From: an uncultured Collinsella sp.
GTDB taxonomy: Bacteria > Actinomycetota > Coriobacteriia > Coriobacteriales > Coriobacteriaceae
Length of the DNA: 18,119 nucleotides
Assembly: GCA_900754445.1 (NCBI GenBank)
Contig: CAAECW010000055.1
Span: 1 to 18,119 of the forward strand
Reading direction: 5' to 3'
The position numbers and the translations under genes are program-made. Below the pieces are notes generated by a model, which was not told the DNA's origin, did no database searches, and was given only the letters and a program-made list of their open reading frames with translations. This document shows positions 7,134 to 15,529 of the stretch, in pieces. Each line of letters starts with the position of its first letter. The first letter of the stretch is position 1.

Positions 7134-10100
7134 ATGAGCGAAGCAAACTACTTGGAGAGGCTGGAGAAGACGCCCATCTCGGAGCTTAGTTTTGACGATG
7201 TGCGGCTTAAGCGTTCAATTCATAATGCTGGTTTCTGCTACTTACCCGATCTTTTGTCTCTTACCGATAAAGAGATAGACGCTTGTTTTGATAGCAGATA
7301 TGCCGATTCAATCATAAGGATGCGAAAGAAATACCGTGCGGCCCCCGACGACTTCGCGGCCTCCATGCTTCAGCCCAAGATGGTCGAGAATCCGACGAAC
7401 GTGAAAGTCCTGCCGAAAAGCCGACCTCCTCGCGAGTCAAATACCGAGACAGCGTCTTCGATAGAGCAATATGAATACGACTTGAGCCGTTTTCCGCTCA
7501 CACGCTCGCATGGGTTGTTTTCGGCAAAGTTGGAGGAATTTGAAGAAAGAGCTCGGGGTGCCTTTGACGACCTTGGCTCAAGGTCTGAAAACGTCATGGT
7601 TTATCAGGCGTTTGAAGAATTCTCGGCAGACCTTGATGAGCTCAGCACTGCTTTTGAAGAACTCATAAAACGTTACCCGACAAAACCTCGCATTGTTCTG
7701 ATGCTGATTGATAGGTGTTTGCCGAACGCTTTTATGGTTTATGTTGCTGACAAGGCGCGCAGGGTTTTCAACGAGCATAACCTATGGGGCAATTTTTTCG
7801 CGAGTCTTGGCATTTGCGACAGTAACGTACAGGGGCTTGTAAAGCATATTTTTATAAAACATGTTGAAGAGCGTGGAATGCCTTTGTACGGTCGTGATGA
7901 GGAAGTTAATTACTACTTCTACACCGCACTCCTCCACGGAGGCTTATCAGAAGATTCTTGGTCAAACCTGTGGGAGAAATTACTTCCGCTTGCGAAAGAA
8001 GTTTCTAAAGGCAGTCTAGGTTTTGGCGGAGAGATGGACGGGCGCTCCGTTCTTAGGGAGCTAAAGAACCCCGAGAGTCGGTATGCTCCCGAAAAGGCAG
8101 TTCTTAACATTCTTGAGAAAGCGCCCGATTCAACCATTGCTCCATTATTTGAGGCGTCCATGCGCGTGGCGGCGCAAATTGTTGACTCGAATAGGGCTGG
8201 AAGCCGCTACACGATGCTATCTAGTTTCGGTCTGCCTGAAGCCGCAATGCAGGCCCTTCGTGACAACCAAGAGCGTGTGCCGCCCTTGGCGAACGGAGGA
8301 AGGGCTGCTGCTGAGACGCAAGAGCGGAGAAGTGGCACCCACCGATTGATCTATCTTCCGATTGCCAGTTTGCAGCTGGATTTATCTGAGGGCGTTGTGA
8401 CCATGCGCTGGCCGCGCCAACAGTTCCCGCTGCATTTTGCTGGTGACAAGATTGACTATTATGTTGACGGCGAGCTAAAGGCAAGCTCTGAATTCGATAT
8501 GAGTGTCGGAAAATGCATTTTGAATGCCGTCGGTATTGCCGTTAACCCTCGGGCTCGTTACGACGTGGAATTGAAGCTCATGCAGAAAGATGAGCGAGCG
8601 GGTGACTACATCGAGCTTAGTTCTTTGAGCCAGTCGTTCAGTAGGAACAAGCCCGGTTGTTTTGAATTTATAAAGGACGCTAAGGGCTTCTACCGCTTAC
8701 GTGGCAAGAACGAGCGGTTAACGAAAAAGCGTCGTATCGCATACATTGTTAAAGACGGATACAAAATCGTTCCCGGGCAAGGCATGAAAGCCGTTTCGGA
8801 GTATGAGGCTTCTGGCGATTGGGATGAAAACCAGATCTTCATCTATGATGTGGAGCCCGGTTCGGCAGGTTCGGTTGTTGACGAACTTACGGGCGAGGAA
8901 GTTGCCGTTTGGCAAGAACGTTATGTCGCAAAGGTTGATAAGCATCGCATTATCGGAGAAACGAGCGACGGCGTTGACTTGTATGGGCGCATTCCGAACG
9001 AACTCAATACCAGCGACGGCCTGCCCTCTGTGAGCATTGAAGCGCTTGATGGCGCGAGCGCCCTAAAAGACTTGGACATCATGTGCTGCTGCGATGGCGA
9101 GCTGGTGTCGATGCCTCGTTGCGCAATATATGAGGACGATACTGAAAATTTAGGTATTGCAAGAATAGAATTCAATCCCTCAAAAACGAGTCTATTCAGT
9201 TGGCATATTGAAGAATGCGTCATAGAGGCGAGGCAGAAATCTGCCGGTGATAAGGTTGTTTTCCGCTACCGATTCGCAGTAGTGCCCATACAAGAATTTA
9301 GGCCTATGTCCATCAGCATTGATCACGGGCGTGCTGTAGCTGAATATGGCTTCCAGGCGTGCCTTCCCATTGATGTTGTGCGTGTTTATGAAGAAGCCGA
9401 TGCGGGAGACGAATGCGACGGGCTTAATTCCCTCAATGCCTGGGAGCGGTATGAAGCGAAGGCCCTCCTGAGGGATGAGTTCTTGCATCTCCGTATTCGT
9501 TCGAGGGAGAGCGGCAAAGAAACCGATGCCAAACTTGCTCTTGCTGCAATAGACGTTGACATGCCAGAAAGACTTGCGAATCTATCCAAGGAGCGTTCAA
9601 TCTGTTTGGCAGATGCGTTGGAGTTCGGCCCCAGCGCGGCAAACTTTAAGATTATCTCCTATGGTTGGAGATACAACAGGGTCGCGCTGGTGCTGCTCGG
9701 TTCAAAGCCCCTTTTCTTCAAGAACCTCAAACAGCCTGGCGAATACGGATTCAATCTATTTAGACATGCAAGCCTCTTTCAACAGACTGACTATAGGGCA
9801 TCTAGCCGTCTTCCCCTGAGGCTGTCCCTGTGCTACGGCGATGACGTGTCAACGGGAGAACTGATTCCAGCTTGGACTGATGTTCAAATGCTTGATTGTG
9901 CCGAGGGGCTCGGTATTAACGGCTGGAAGCTATCGCCGGGCGAATCCCTTGGATATGTTCTTCGGTTTGAAGGCAAGCCCTTGTGTGATATTCATTTCAG
10001 GTTCTTTAGGCGTTCTAGGTATAAGGAAAGAGACGAAAAGCCGATTGCTACGGCCTTTGCGGAAAAGGGCTCTGTGGAGGTCGCTCTTCCATCAAGCGTG

Positions 10101-10205
10101 GTAAGGCAGCTGGGCAACAAGAGAGAGGTCGCAGTTGAAATGTCACCGAGCGACGTCTTTGGAGACCCTCGACGAGAATACGCGACCAGTATCATTCTTA
10201 AATAG
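7134..10205 (+). CDS. Large defence-operon protein, DruH-like candidate
   Basis: A 1023-aa protein, the first gene of the defence operon. I do not recognise a named enzyme. Residues about 10-60 (ISELSFDDVRLKRSIHNAG, then YLPDLLSLTDKEID) resemble the helix-hairpin-helix fold of the RNA polymerase alpha C-terminal domain, a DNA- or protein-binding module. Residues about 100-370 look mainly helical, with EEF/FEE-rich amphipathic segments and a YYFYTALLHGGLSEDSW stretch. From about 400 to the end it looks beta-rich, with repeated short strands suggesting stacked sandwich domains. No nuclease or ATPase motif is visible. A large protein without a known enzymatic domain just upstream of a giant DUF1998 helicase matches the Druantia type III layout (DruH before DruE). 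That identity is inferred from layout only. The ATG at 7134 is preferred over the one at 7128 because AGGGG ends at 7127, 6 nt before it. A double TAG TAG ends the gene, 12 nt before the helicase. Confidence 0.6.
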   Translation: MSEANYLERLEKTPISELSFDDVRLKRSIHNAGFCYLPDLLSLTDKEIDACFDSRYADSIIRMRKKYRAAPDDFAASMLQPKMVENPTNVKVLPKSRPPRESNTETASSIEQYEYDLSRFPLTRSHGLFSAKLEEFEERARGAFDDLGSRSENVMVYQAFEEFSADLDELSTAFEELIKRYPTKPRIVLMLIDRCLPNAFMVYVADKARRVFNEHNLWGNFFASLGICDSNVQGLVKHIFIKHVEERGMPLYGRDEEVNYYFYTALLHGGLSEDSWSNLWEKLLPLAKEVSKGSLGFGGEMDGRSVLRELKNPESRYAPEKAVLNILEKAPDSTIAPLFEASMRVAAQIVDSNRAGSRYTMLSSFGLPEAAMQALRDNQERVPPLANGGRAAAETQERRSGTHRLIYLPIASLQLDLSEGVVTMRWPRQQFPLHFAGDKIDYYVDGELKASSEFDMSVGKCILNAVGIAVNPRARYDVELKLMQKDERAGDYIELSSLSQSFSRNKPGCFEFIKDAKGFYRLRGKNERLTKKRRIAYIVKDGYKIVPGQGMKAVSEYEASGDWDENQIFIYDVEPGSAGSVVDELTGEEVAVWQERYVAKVDKHRIIGETSDGVDLYGRIPNELNTSDGLPSVSIEALDGASALKDLDIMCCCDGELVSMPRCAIYEDDTENLGIARIEFNPSKTSLFSWHIEECVIEARQKSAGDKVVFRYRFAVVPIQEFRPMSISIDHGRAVAEYGFQACLPIDVVRVYEEADAGDECDGLNSLNAWERYEAKALLRDEFLHLRIRSRESGKETDAKLALAAIDVDMPERLANLSKERSICLADALEFGPSAANFKIISYGWRYNRVALVLLGSKPLFFKNLKQPGEYGFNLFRHASLFQQTDYRASSRLPLRLSLCYGDDVSTGELIPAWTDVQMLDCAEGLGINGWKLSPGESLGYVLRFEGKPLCDIHFRFFRRSRYKERDEKPIATAFAEKGSVEVALPSSVVRQLGNKREVAVEMSPSDVFGDPRREYATSIILK

Positions 10206-10217
10206 TAGGAGCAAATA

Positions 10218-11234
10218 ATGACGGATGTAAAAGAATTCAACCCCATTGAGACTGCGCGCAAAGTGGAGGACTCTTATCGCGAGTACATTGCCACTACTAT
10301 TCACTTTGATGACGCGGATTTGCAGAAGCAGCTTGAGACGATTCTTTGCGAGCCGGGATATCTTGCAAAGGGACCGTTTCTTGAGGCGGCGCCTCCGTAC
10401 CGCAAGGATAAAACTGTGGCCGACTTGGTGGACGAGGGGCTTCTCTGCAAGGGCATGATGAGTTTAGGCGGCGGAGATGCGCGTAATTTTGACCCCTATC
10501 GTCCCTTATACGTGCATCAAGTTAAGGCTATCGAAAAGAGCGTGGCGGGGCGAAACTATGCCGTCGTTACGGGTACGGGCTCGGGCAAGACTGAGTGCTT
10601 CTTGCTTCCGATTCTGAATGATATCCTCACAGAATTCGAAAAGAGCGGGCGCTCCGCTGGCGTCCGCGCCATGATTCTTTACCCGATGAACGCTCTCGCA
10701 AACGATCAGCTTAAACGATTGCGCCGATTGCTGAAGGGGACCGATATCACCTTCGGGCGCTATACCGGCGATACTGAGAAGGAAGAGTTCGAGGCTCTTC
10801 GTAAGTGGAAAGATGAAAACCCAGATGAAACCAGGCTTTCAAACGAAATCATTTCCCGTGAGAAAATACGTGAGAACCCGCCCAACATCTTGCTTACAAA
10901 TTACTCCATGCTTGAGTATCTCCTCCTACGTCCGGAGGATGCGCCGCTGTTCGAAGGGGCATTTGGTGCAAACTGGCGGCATATCGCCATCGATGAGGCA
11001 CACGTTTATTCAGGTGCGCTTGGCACCGAAATCGCATATTTGCTGCGACGAGTAAAGGCTCGTATCGAATCGGAAACGGGAGAGCTGCCCAAGCTTCATT
11101 GTTATGCAACTTCCGCAACAATCGGCTCAGATGAAGATATGCCAAAGGTGGCTACATTTGCTCGGGATCTTTTTGGTGAGCCTTTCTCAAGTGATCCCGC
11201 AAATCTTGACGTCATCACGAGCGAGAAAGATTAG
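10218..11234 (+). CDS. N-terminal fragment of the DUF1998 helicase: RecA1 lobe
   Basis: 338 aa up to the internal TAG. It carries the first half of a DEAD/DEAH helicase: a VHQ segment of Q-motif type (99-101), motif I GTGSGKTE (119-126), motif Ia YPMNALANDQ (155-164), LLTNYSMLEYLLLRPED (225-241), motif II DEAH (259-262) with the following VYSGALGTE, and motif III SATIGS (299-304). The LLLRPED and VYSG..GTE stretches are typical of the YprA/MrfA/DruE branch. Alone it could bind ATP but lacks the arginine finger of the second lobe. The AGGAG site (10207-10211) overlaps the double stop of the preceding gene, so translation is likely coupled. Confidence 0.75.
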   Translation: MTDVKEFNPIETARKVEDSYREYIATTIHFDDADLQKQLETILCEPGYLAKGPFLEAAPPYRKDKTVADLVDEGLLCKGMMSLGGGDARNFDPYRPLYVHQVKAIEKSVAGRNYAVVTGTGSGKTECFLLPILNDILTEFEKSGRSAGVRAMILYPMNALANDQLKRLRRLLKGTDITFGRYTGDTEKEEFEALRKWKDENPDETRLSNEIISREKIRENPPNILLTNYSMLEYLLLRPEDAPLFEGAFGANWRHIAIDEAHVYSGALGTEIAYLLRRVKARIESETGELPKLHCYATSATIGSDEDMPKVATFARDLFGEPFSSDPANLDVITSEKD

Positions 11235-11411
11235 CCCCAAGACGCCCTTGACGAAAAGCCATGGGGCACGCTTTCTCTAGATACTTGGGCGGAACTTCGC
11301 AGGGAACTTTCCGATCCCGAAAACGCAAACGTAGAAGACATTCGCAGCGCACTCGCATCTGGTGGAGCTCCTGAAGAGGTCGTAGCGAGACTAGACGGCG
11401 AGTCCCCTCTA

Positions 11412-14400
11412 ATGGGGTTGGGAAAGGTTCTTTTAGGTGAATCATCTGCGGCAAAACTGGTGAGACGCTGCGAGCGTCTTTTCGACCTCACTGATCTTGG
11501 CACCATTGAGGAGCTTGAGATCGAAGGGCTCACGGGAGATAAGAGGGGTGTGGAAATCCTTACTGCTATGGTCGAGGTGCTTTCCTCTGCGCAGCGCTCC
11601 AGGGATGTCCCCATTCTTACGAGCCGGTACCATTCGTTTTTACGAGCTCCTGAGGGCATCTATTTAAATCTGCATACACGTAAGCTGACTCCTCACAAAA
11701 CGATTGCGGAGCATTATGACGATGAAAACGATACTCCTGTATATGAGGTGTCGGTCTGTCGCCATTGTGGGCAGGCATACATCCTTGGTGAGGAGAGCTC
11801 TGATCCCGAGGTGAAGACTGCGTGGTTAAGTCCTCGACATGAAGGAACGGATTCCGACGACGAGTTTCTTCCGAGAGTCTACTACCGTCTTCTCTCTGAC
11901 GAATCGGAGAGAGATCCCGATGAGAAGATCCAATGGCTGTGCCCGATATGCGGGTCTTTGTATCATGAAGCCGAGGGTGGTGCTCATCGTTTCGAGCATG
12001 AGATTGTTGCGCGCATCCCAATTGCGCTCAACCAAAACGAGAAAAAACAATCAGACGAAGCAGAGGCGCGTTGTCGTCATTGCGGATATCAGTCCGTTGT
12101 GGCAATTCAGCCAATGCGCGTTTCGCCTGAAGCTGCGGGCAGTGTCGTTTGCTACAACTTAGTCAGGGATATTCCTCCTTTTGATGAGGAAGCTGACGAG
12201 GATGATTTGTTTGCAGACCTCGACGAAGAACGCAGGGCCGGAAGTGTTATTTGCTTCTCGGACAAGCGCCAGGACGCGGCTTTCTTCGCGCCCGCAATGG
12301 ACAGAACTTATGGAAATATCACACGCCGTCAGCTGATAAGAGAAGCGGTGGAGGCTCTGTCTCGCGACGGTGAAGGCTGTAAGCCGAGTTCAGTTATTGA
12401 TTGGATAACAAGTGTTGCAAAGAGGCGTTATCCGGGGGTTTTGGGTTCCAACAAGAAGGGGCAGGCGACGGCCTGGATTCTCGATGAGCTTGCGGCTGAG
12501 GATTCGCGGAACAGCCTTGAAGGCCTTGGCGTTGTAAGGATCGAGCCTACTGAATTTAACGAGGGGTTTTCCCATCCTGGGGCGAAAAAGCTTGTCGAAA
12601 GACAGGTGGATAGACTTAATGCCGATGGGGCAGCCTGGCTTTCATGCGAAGACTACATTTTGTTTGCAAGGACCTGTCTTGAACTGCTCCGAGAGAAAAA
12701 TGTTATCGAGGTTCCTGAAGGGGTTCCTGAGCTAAGAAACAATCATGAGAAGCGCGGTAACCTTGTCGTGCTTGGGGGCGGCTCTGCGTCAAAGGATATT
12801 GTTCAGTTTGCGGGAGATGCGGTACGTGGTACAGAAAATAAGCGCAGTGCCTTTATTCGCAAGTACGTCAAAAGGGTCCACGGTATCGAGCTGACCCGTG
12901 AGGACGTTCGCCCGATTCTGCAAAGTCTATTCCAGTTTATGGGGGAGTATCTAAGTTGCAAGCTATTTAGGGGCGAAGGATATTTGATCGATTCGCGTGA
13001 ACACTTTAGGCTTGGCAGAGATATTTGGACTATGTATCCGCATTCCAACGATGATATTGTCTATCGTTGCGATGCATGTGGATGTGAGACTCATCTGGAC
13101 ACGCATGGCGTTTGCATGACAACGAAATGCAACGGCACGATGGTGAAAATGAGCTTCGCAGAGGCAAGAGACAAAGACCGCTTCTATAAAACCGTATATC
13201 AAGATGAGGCACTTCCCCTCGACATCGAGGAACATACGGCACAGCTGTCATCCAAAAAGGCTAGAGAAATACAGAGCGAATTTATCAAAGGCAACGTTAA
13301 TGTTTTGAGTTGCACGACCACGTTTGAGCTGGGTGTGGATGTTGGCGATTTGAGGGCCATTTTTATGAGAAACGTTCCACCTAGTACCGCGAATTATACG
13401 CAACGAGCCGGTCGCGTTGGACGCCGCGCTGGCAAGCCTGGATATGCCATCACGTTTGCTCGCTTGCGGCCCCATGATGTCGCGTACTTTGAGGACCCAG
13501 CCAAGATAATTGGCGGTAACACGAGAGTGCCAATGTGCTATCTGAATAACGATGCCATTGCGATACGGCATGTTTTCGCTGTCGCTATGTCTGAGTTCTT
13601 TCGCTACGCGAGCCGGAGCTTGGGCAAAGACTACTCTCATGGATACAACGACTTTATGGATCTTTCTAAATCGGAGCCGGAAGGCCTCGAGGATCTTCGA
13701 AGCTTTCTTGCATCGCGGCCAAAGAGTGTCTATGAACAGCTCGTCCGCGTTGTTCCGCAAGGCATGCCCGTGGCGGAAGAAGTTGGCGTAAACGAGTGGG
13801 GGTGGATAGCAAAGCTCGTTGGGCCAATCGATTCGGCTGAGAGCGGAAGCGGTGGCAGGCTTCTCCTTGCGCATAGCCTTAAGCATACTGATTTTGAGCG
13901 TATTCAGGATGGTATTGAGCTGAATATGGGCGTCAACGACATTCTCGCATCCAAGCTTCTAAAGTCTAGGGATGCGCTCAAGAAGGAGAGAACTATCGCA
14001 ATTCTTGCCGAGAGCGGAGTATTGCCTAAGTACGGGTTTCCGACTGATCTCGTAGAGCTCCATCTTCTTGATATCGAGAATTCTGTAGGTGAGAACAGGC
14101 TCGAGCTTTCTAGGGGTATGCGTCAAGCAATTAGGGAATATGCACCGGGGGCGGAAATCGTTGCCGGCAAGACGCTTTGGAAGTCCGTTGGACTCAGAAA
14201 GCCGAAAGGGCAAGAGTTGCGAAAGCGCAGGTATGGAAAGTGTCCAAATTGCGAAACATTTGTATGGCCCATTGAAAACTACAGTGATAAAGGCGAGTGT
14301 CCCGTTTGCCATACCGAGTTTGCTCTCGAAAAGAATATGCTCATACCTTCCTATGGTTTTGTCGGCACGGAAAACAAAAAAGGCATAGGGCTTAGAAGGC

Positions 14401-15527
14401 CGAGGCCAAAGGGGTATGCATCGGTGCACTTTAGCCAGCACTGGCCTAACGAGACCGCGACCAGGGAGTTTTGTTTTCCTGGCGGTGCGGTGAAAGTAAA
14501 ATATGCCGAGAACGGGCAACTTTGTGTGCTCAATAGCCCTGCTAAGGGCTTCCAAGTCTGCTCTTACTGCAATCGCGCTGCTGTTGGTGGGGAGAAGATC
14601 CAACATGCCTACTGGTGCGAGAAGAGCGGCACTGCTCCAAAGATTAATAGGTTCAGTGCGCTGGGTACGGCATTTGTGAGCGACGTCCTCGAGCTCGTAT
14701 TTGATTTCGATGAGGCGACAGTTTGCAGCGATGGCGACTGGGAAGCTGTGATGTGGGCGCTGTTTACCGCTGCGGCTAAAATCCTCGAGGTTCCCGAGAC
14801 CGAACTCGGAGGGACTACATACAAAAATGATGCAGGCAGCTTCTCAATACTCATCTATGATGACGTGCCCGGAGGAGCCGGTCATGTACGTCAGCTCAGC
14901 AAAGAGGTGACGGATCTAATTGAAGAGGCCTATAAGGTCGTAGACGGACATTGCGGATGTGGCGAAGAAACTTGCTGCTACGGTTGTATTGCAAATTATT
15001 ACAACCAAGTTGTGCAGGCGAATCTTTCCCGCGGTGCTGCAAAGCGAATTTTGGGAGCTCTTCTTGCTGCCTCGTCATCCGGCCGTTTTGCTGGTAATGC
15101 CGATGAGGATAAAGAGCTCGATTACAAGGCTGGTGTCCCCAACCCAGTTGATGGGTTTGAGCTATGGGCCTCTGATGATGGTGCAGACAACGGGGCGTTG
15201 TCGCTGGCCGAAGCGATGAGGCTGTCAATCCGATCTGATTCTTCGGAAGAGTGGATCGAGTTGATTCGTGAAATGACGAGCTATGATTCGCATCTGCGCT
15301 GGGAGACTCCGGATAAAGACGTGGAGCTATCTGATGCTGGCGGCGACAGCGCTTACGCCACGCTTGTTTGGCGCAAGTCCAAGGTCATTCTTCTTGACGA
15401 GGAAGCAGCGGTCGATTTCGAGGATGTCTTTGGGTCTGCCTGGCGCAGCGTTTCGGGTTGGAGCCTGTTTGTCGTTGGCGATTGCTCCGCCGAAGATGTG
15501 ATGGGCGAGATTTATAAAGAGGCATAA
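11412..15527 (+). CDS. C-terminal fragment of the DUF1998 helicase: zinc clusters, RecA2 and DUF1998/MZB
   Basis: Starting from the first ATG after the internal stop this is 1371 aa, although no ribosome-binding site precedes that ATG. Numbering from it, CxxC pairs lie at 116/119, 177/180 and 221/224. A motif IV-like CFSDKRQDAAFFAP sits at 281-294. Cysteines at 553, 556, 558, 568 and 573 form a further cluster. RecA2 carries motif V TTFELGVDVGDL (636-647) and motif VI QRAGRVGRR (664-672). A zinc-ribbon CxxC-x15-CxxC follows at 944-966, then more cysteines at 1050, 1053 and 1069. DUF1998/MZB is marked by YDDVPGGAGHVRQL and cysteines at 1181, 1183, 1188, 1189 and 1192. The last 150 residues include TLVWRKSKVILLDEE, perhaps a degenerate Vsr-like fold. 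It is followed after 2 nt by the NERD-helicase gene. Confidence 0.75.
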   Translation: MGLGKVLLGESSAAKLVRRCERLFDLTDLGTIEELEIEGLTGDKRGVEILTAMVEVLSSAQRSRDVPILTSRYHSFLRAPEGIYLNLHTRKLTPHKTIAEHYDDENDTPVYEVSVCRHCGQAYILGEESSDPEVKTAWLSPRHEGTDSDDEFLPRVYYRLLSDESERDPDEKIQWLCPICGSLYHEAEGGAHRFEHEIVARIPIALNQNEKKQSDEAEARCRHCGYQSVVAIQPMRVSPEAAGSVVCYNLVRDIPPFDEEADEDDLFADLDEERRAGSVICFSDKRQDAAFFAPAMDRTYGNITRRQLIREAVEALSRDGEGCKPSSVIDWITSVAKRRYPGVLGSNKKGQATAWILDELAAEDSRNSLEGLGVVRIEPTEFNEGFSHPGAKKLVERQVDRLNADGAAWLSCEDYILFARTCLELLREKNVIEVPEGVPELRNNHEKRGNLVVLGGGSASKDIVQFAGDAVRGTENKRSAFIRKYVKRVHGIELTREDVRPILQSLFQFMGEYLSCKLFRGEGYLIDSREHFRLGRDIWTMYPHSNDDIVYRCDACGCETHLDTHGVCMTTKCNGTMVKMSFAEARDKDRFYKTVYQDEALPLDIEEHTAQLSSKKAREIQSEFIKGNVNVLSCTTTFELGVDVGDLRAIFMRNVPPSTANYTQRAGRVGRRAGKPGYAITFARLRPHDVAYFEDPAKIIGGNTRVPMCYLNNDAIAIRHVFAVAMSEFFRYASRSLGKDYSHGYNDFMDLSKSEPEGLEDLRSFLASRPKSVYEQLVRVVPQGMPVAEEVGVNEWGWIAKLVGPIDSAESGSGGRLLLAHSLKHTDFERIQDGIELNMGVNDILASKLLKSRDALKKERTIAILAESGVLPKYGFPTDLVELHLLDIENSVGENRLELSRGMRQAIREYAPGAEIVAGKTLWKSVGLRKPKGQELRKRRYGKCPNCETFVWPIENYSDKGECPVCHTEFALEKNMLIPSYGFVGTENKKGIGLRRPRPKGYASVHFSQHWPNETATREFCFPGGAVKVKYAENGQLCVLNSPAKGFQVCSYCNRAAVGGEKIQHAYWCEKSGTAPKINRFSALGTAFVSDVLELVFDFDEATVCSDGDWEAVMWALFTAAAKILEVPETELGGTTYKNDAGSFSILIYDDVPGGAGHVRQLSKEVTDLIEEAYKVVDGHCGCGEETCCYGCIANYYNQVVQANLSRGAAKRILGALLAASSSGRFAGNADEDKELDYKAGVPNPVDGFELWASDDGADNGALSLAEAMRLSIRSDSSEEWIELIREMTSYDSHLRWETPDKDVELSDAGGDSAYATLVWRKSKVILLDEEAAVDFEDVFGSAWRSVSGWSLFVVGDCSAEDVMGEIYKEA

Positions 15528-15529
15528 CT

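Larger units (their letters stand above)
10218..15527 (+). pseudogene. Giant SF2 helicase with DUF1998/MZB domain (DruE-like), interrupted by one in-frame TAG
   Basis: The frame from 10218 to 15527 is 1770 codons with a single TAG at 11232-11234 (codon 339). The reading frame is open on both sides of it, and the codons between the stop and the next ATG (11412) still read as protein (PQDALDEKPWGTLSLDTWAE). Joined, it is one helicase: RecA1 before the stop; cysteine clusters, RecA2 and DUF1998 after it. In known relatives such helicases (DruE, DrmA/DrmB, MrfA) act as ATP-driven DNA translocases in phage defence or DNA repair. The ATG at 10218 has AGGAG 6 nt upstream. CAG to TAG (Gln) by a single transition is the simplest origin. 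The stop separates the two ATPase lobes, so activity should be lost unless the codon is read through, the halves assemble, or the base is an error. Several neighbours end in TAG, arguing against reassignment. Confidence 0.8.

Noticed and set aside
11232..11234. Pyrrolysine or general TAG recoding
   Set aside because: Most genes in the window end in TAG, including a double TAG after the first defence gene, and no special downstream structure was recognised. A nonsense change or sequence error is simpler, although local readthrough is not excluded.
13248..13886. 212-codon minus-strand open frame inside the helicase
   Set aside because: Opposite the RecA2 lobe with conserved motifs V and VI; no protein-family pattern on the minus strand.
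13959..14606. 215-codon minus-strand open frame inside the helicase
   Set aside because: Antisense to the zinc-ribbon part of the helicase; composition is not protein-like and no start signal is seen.
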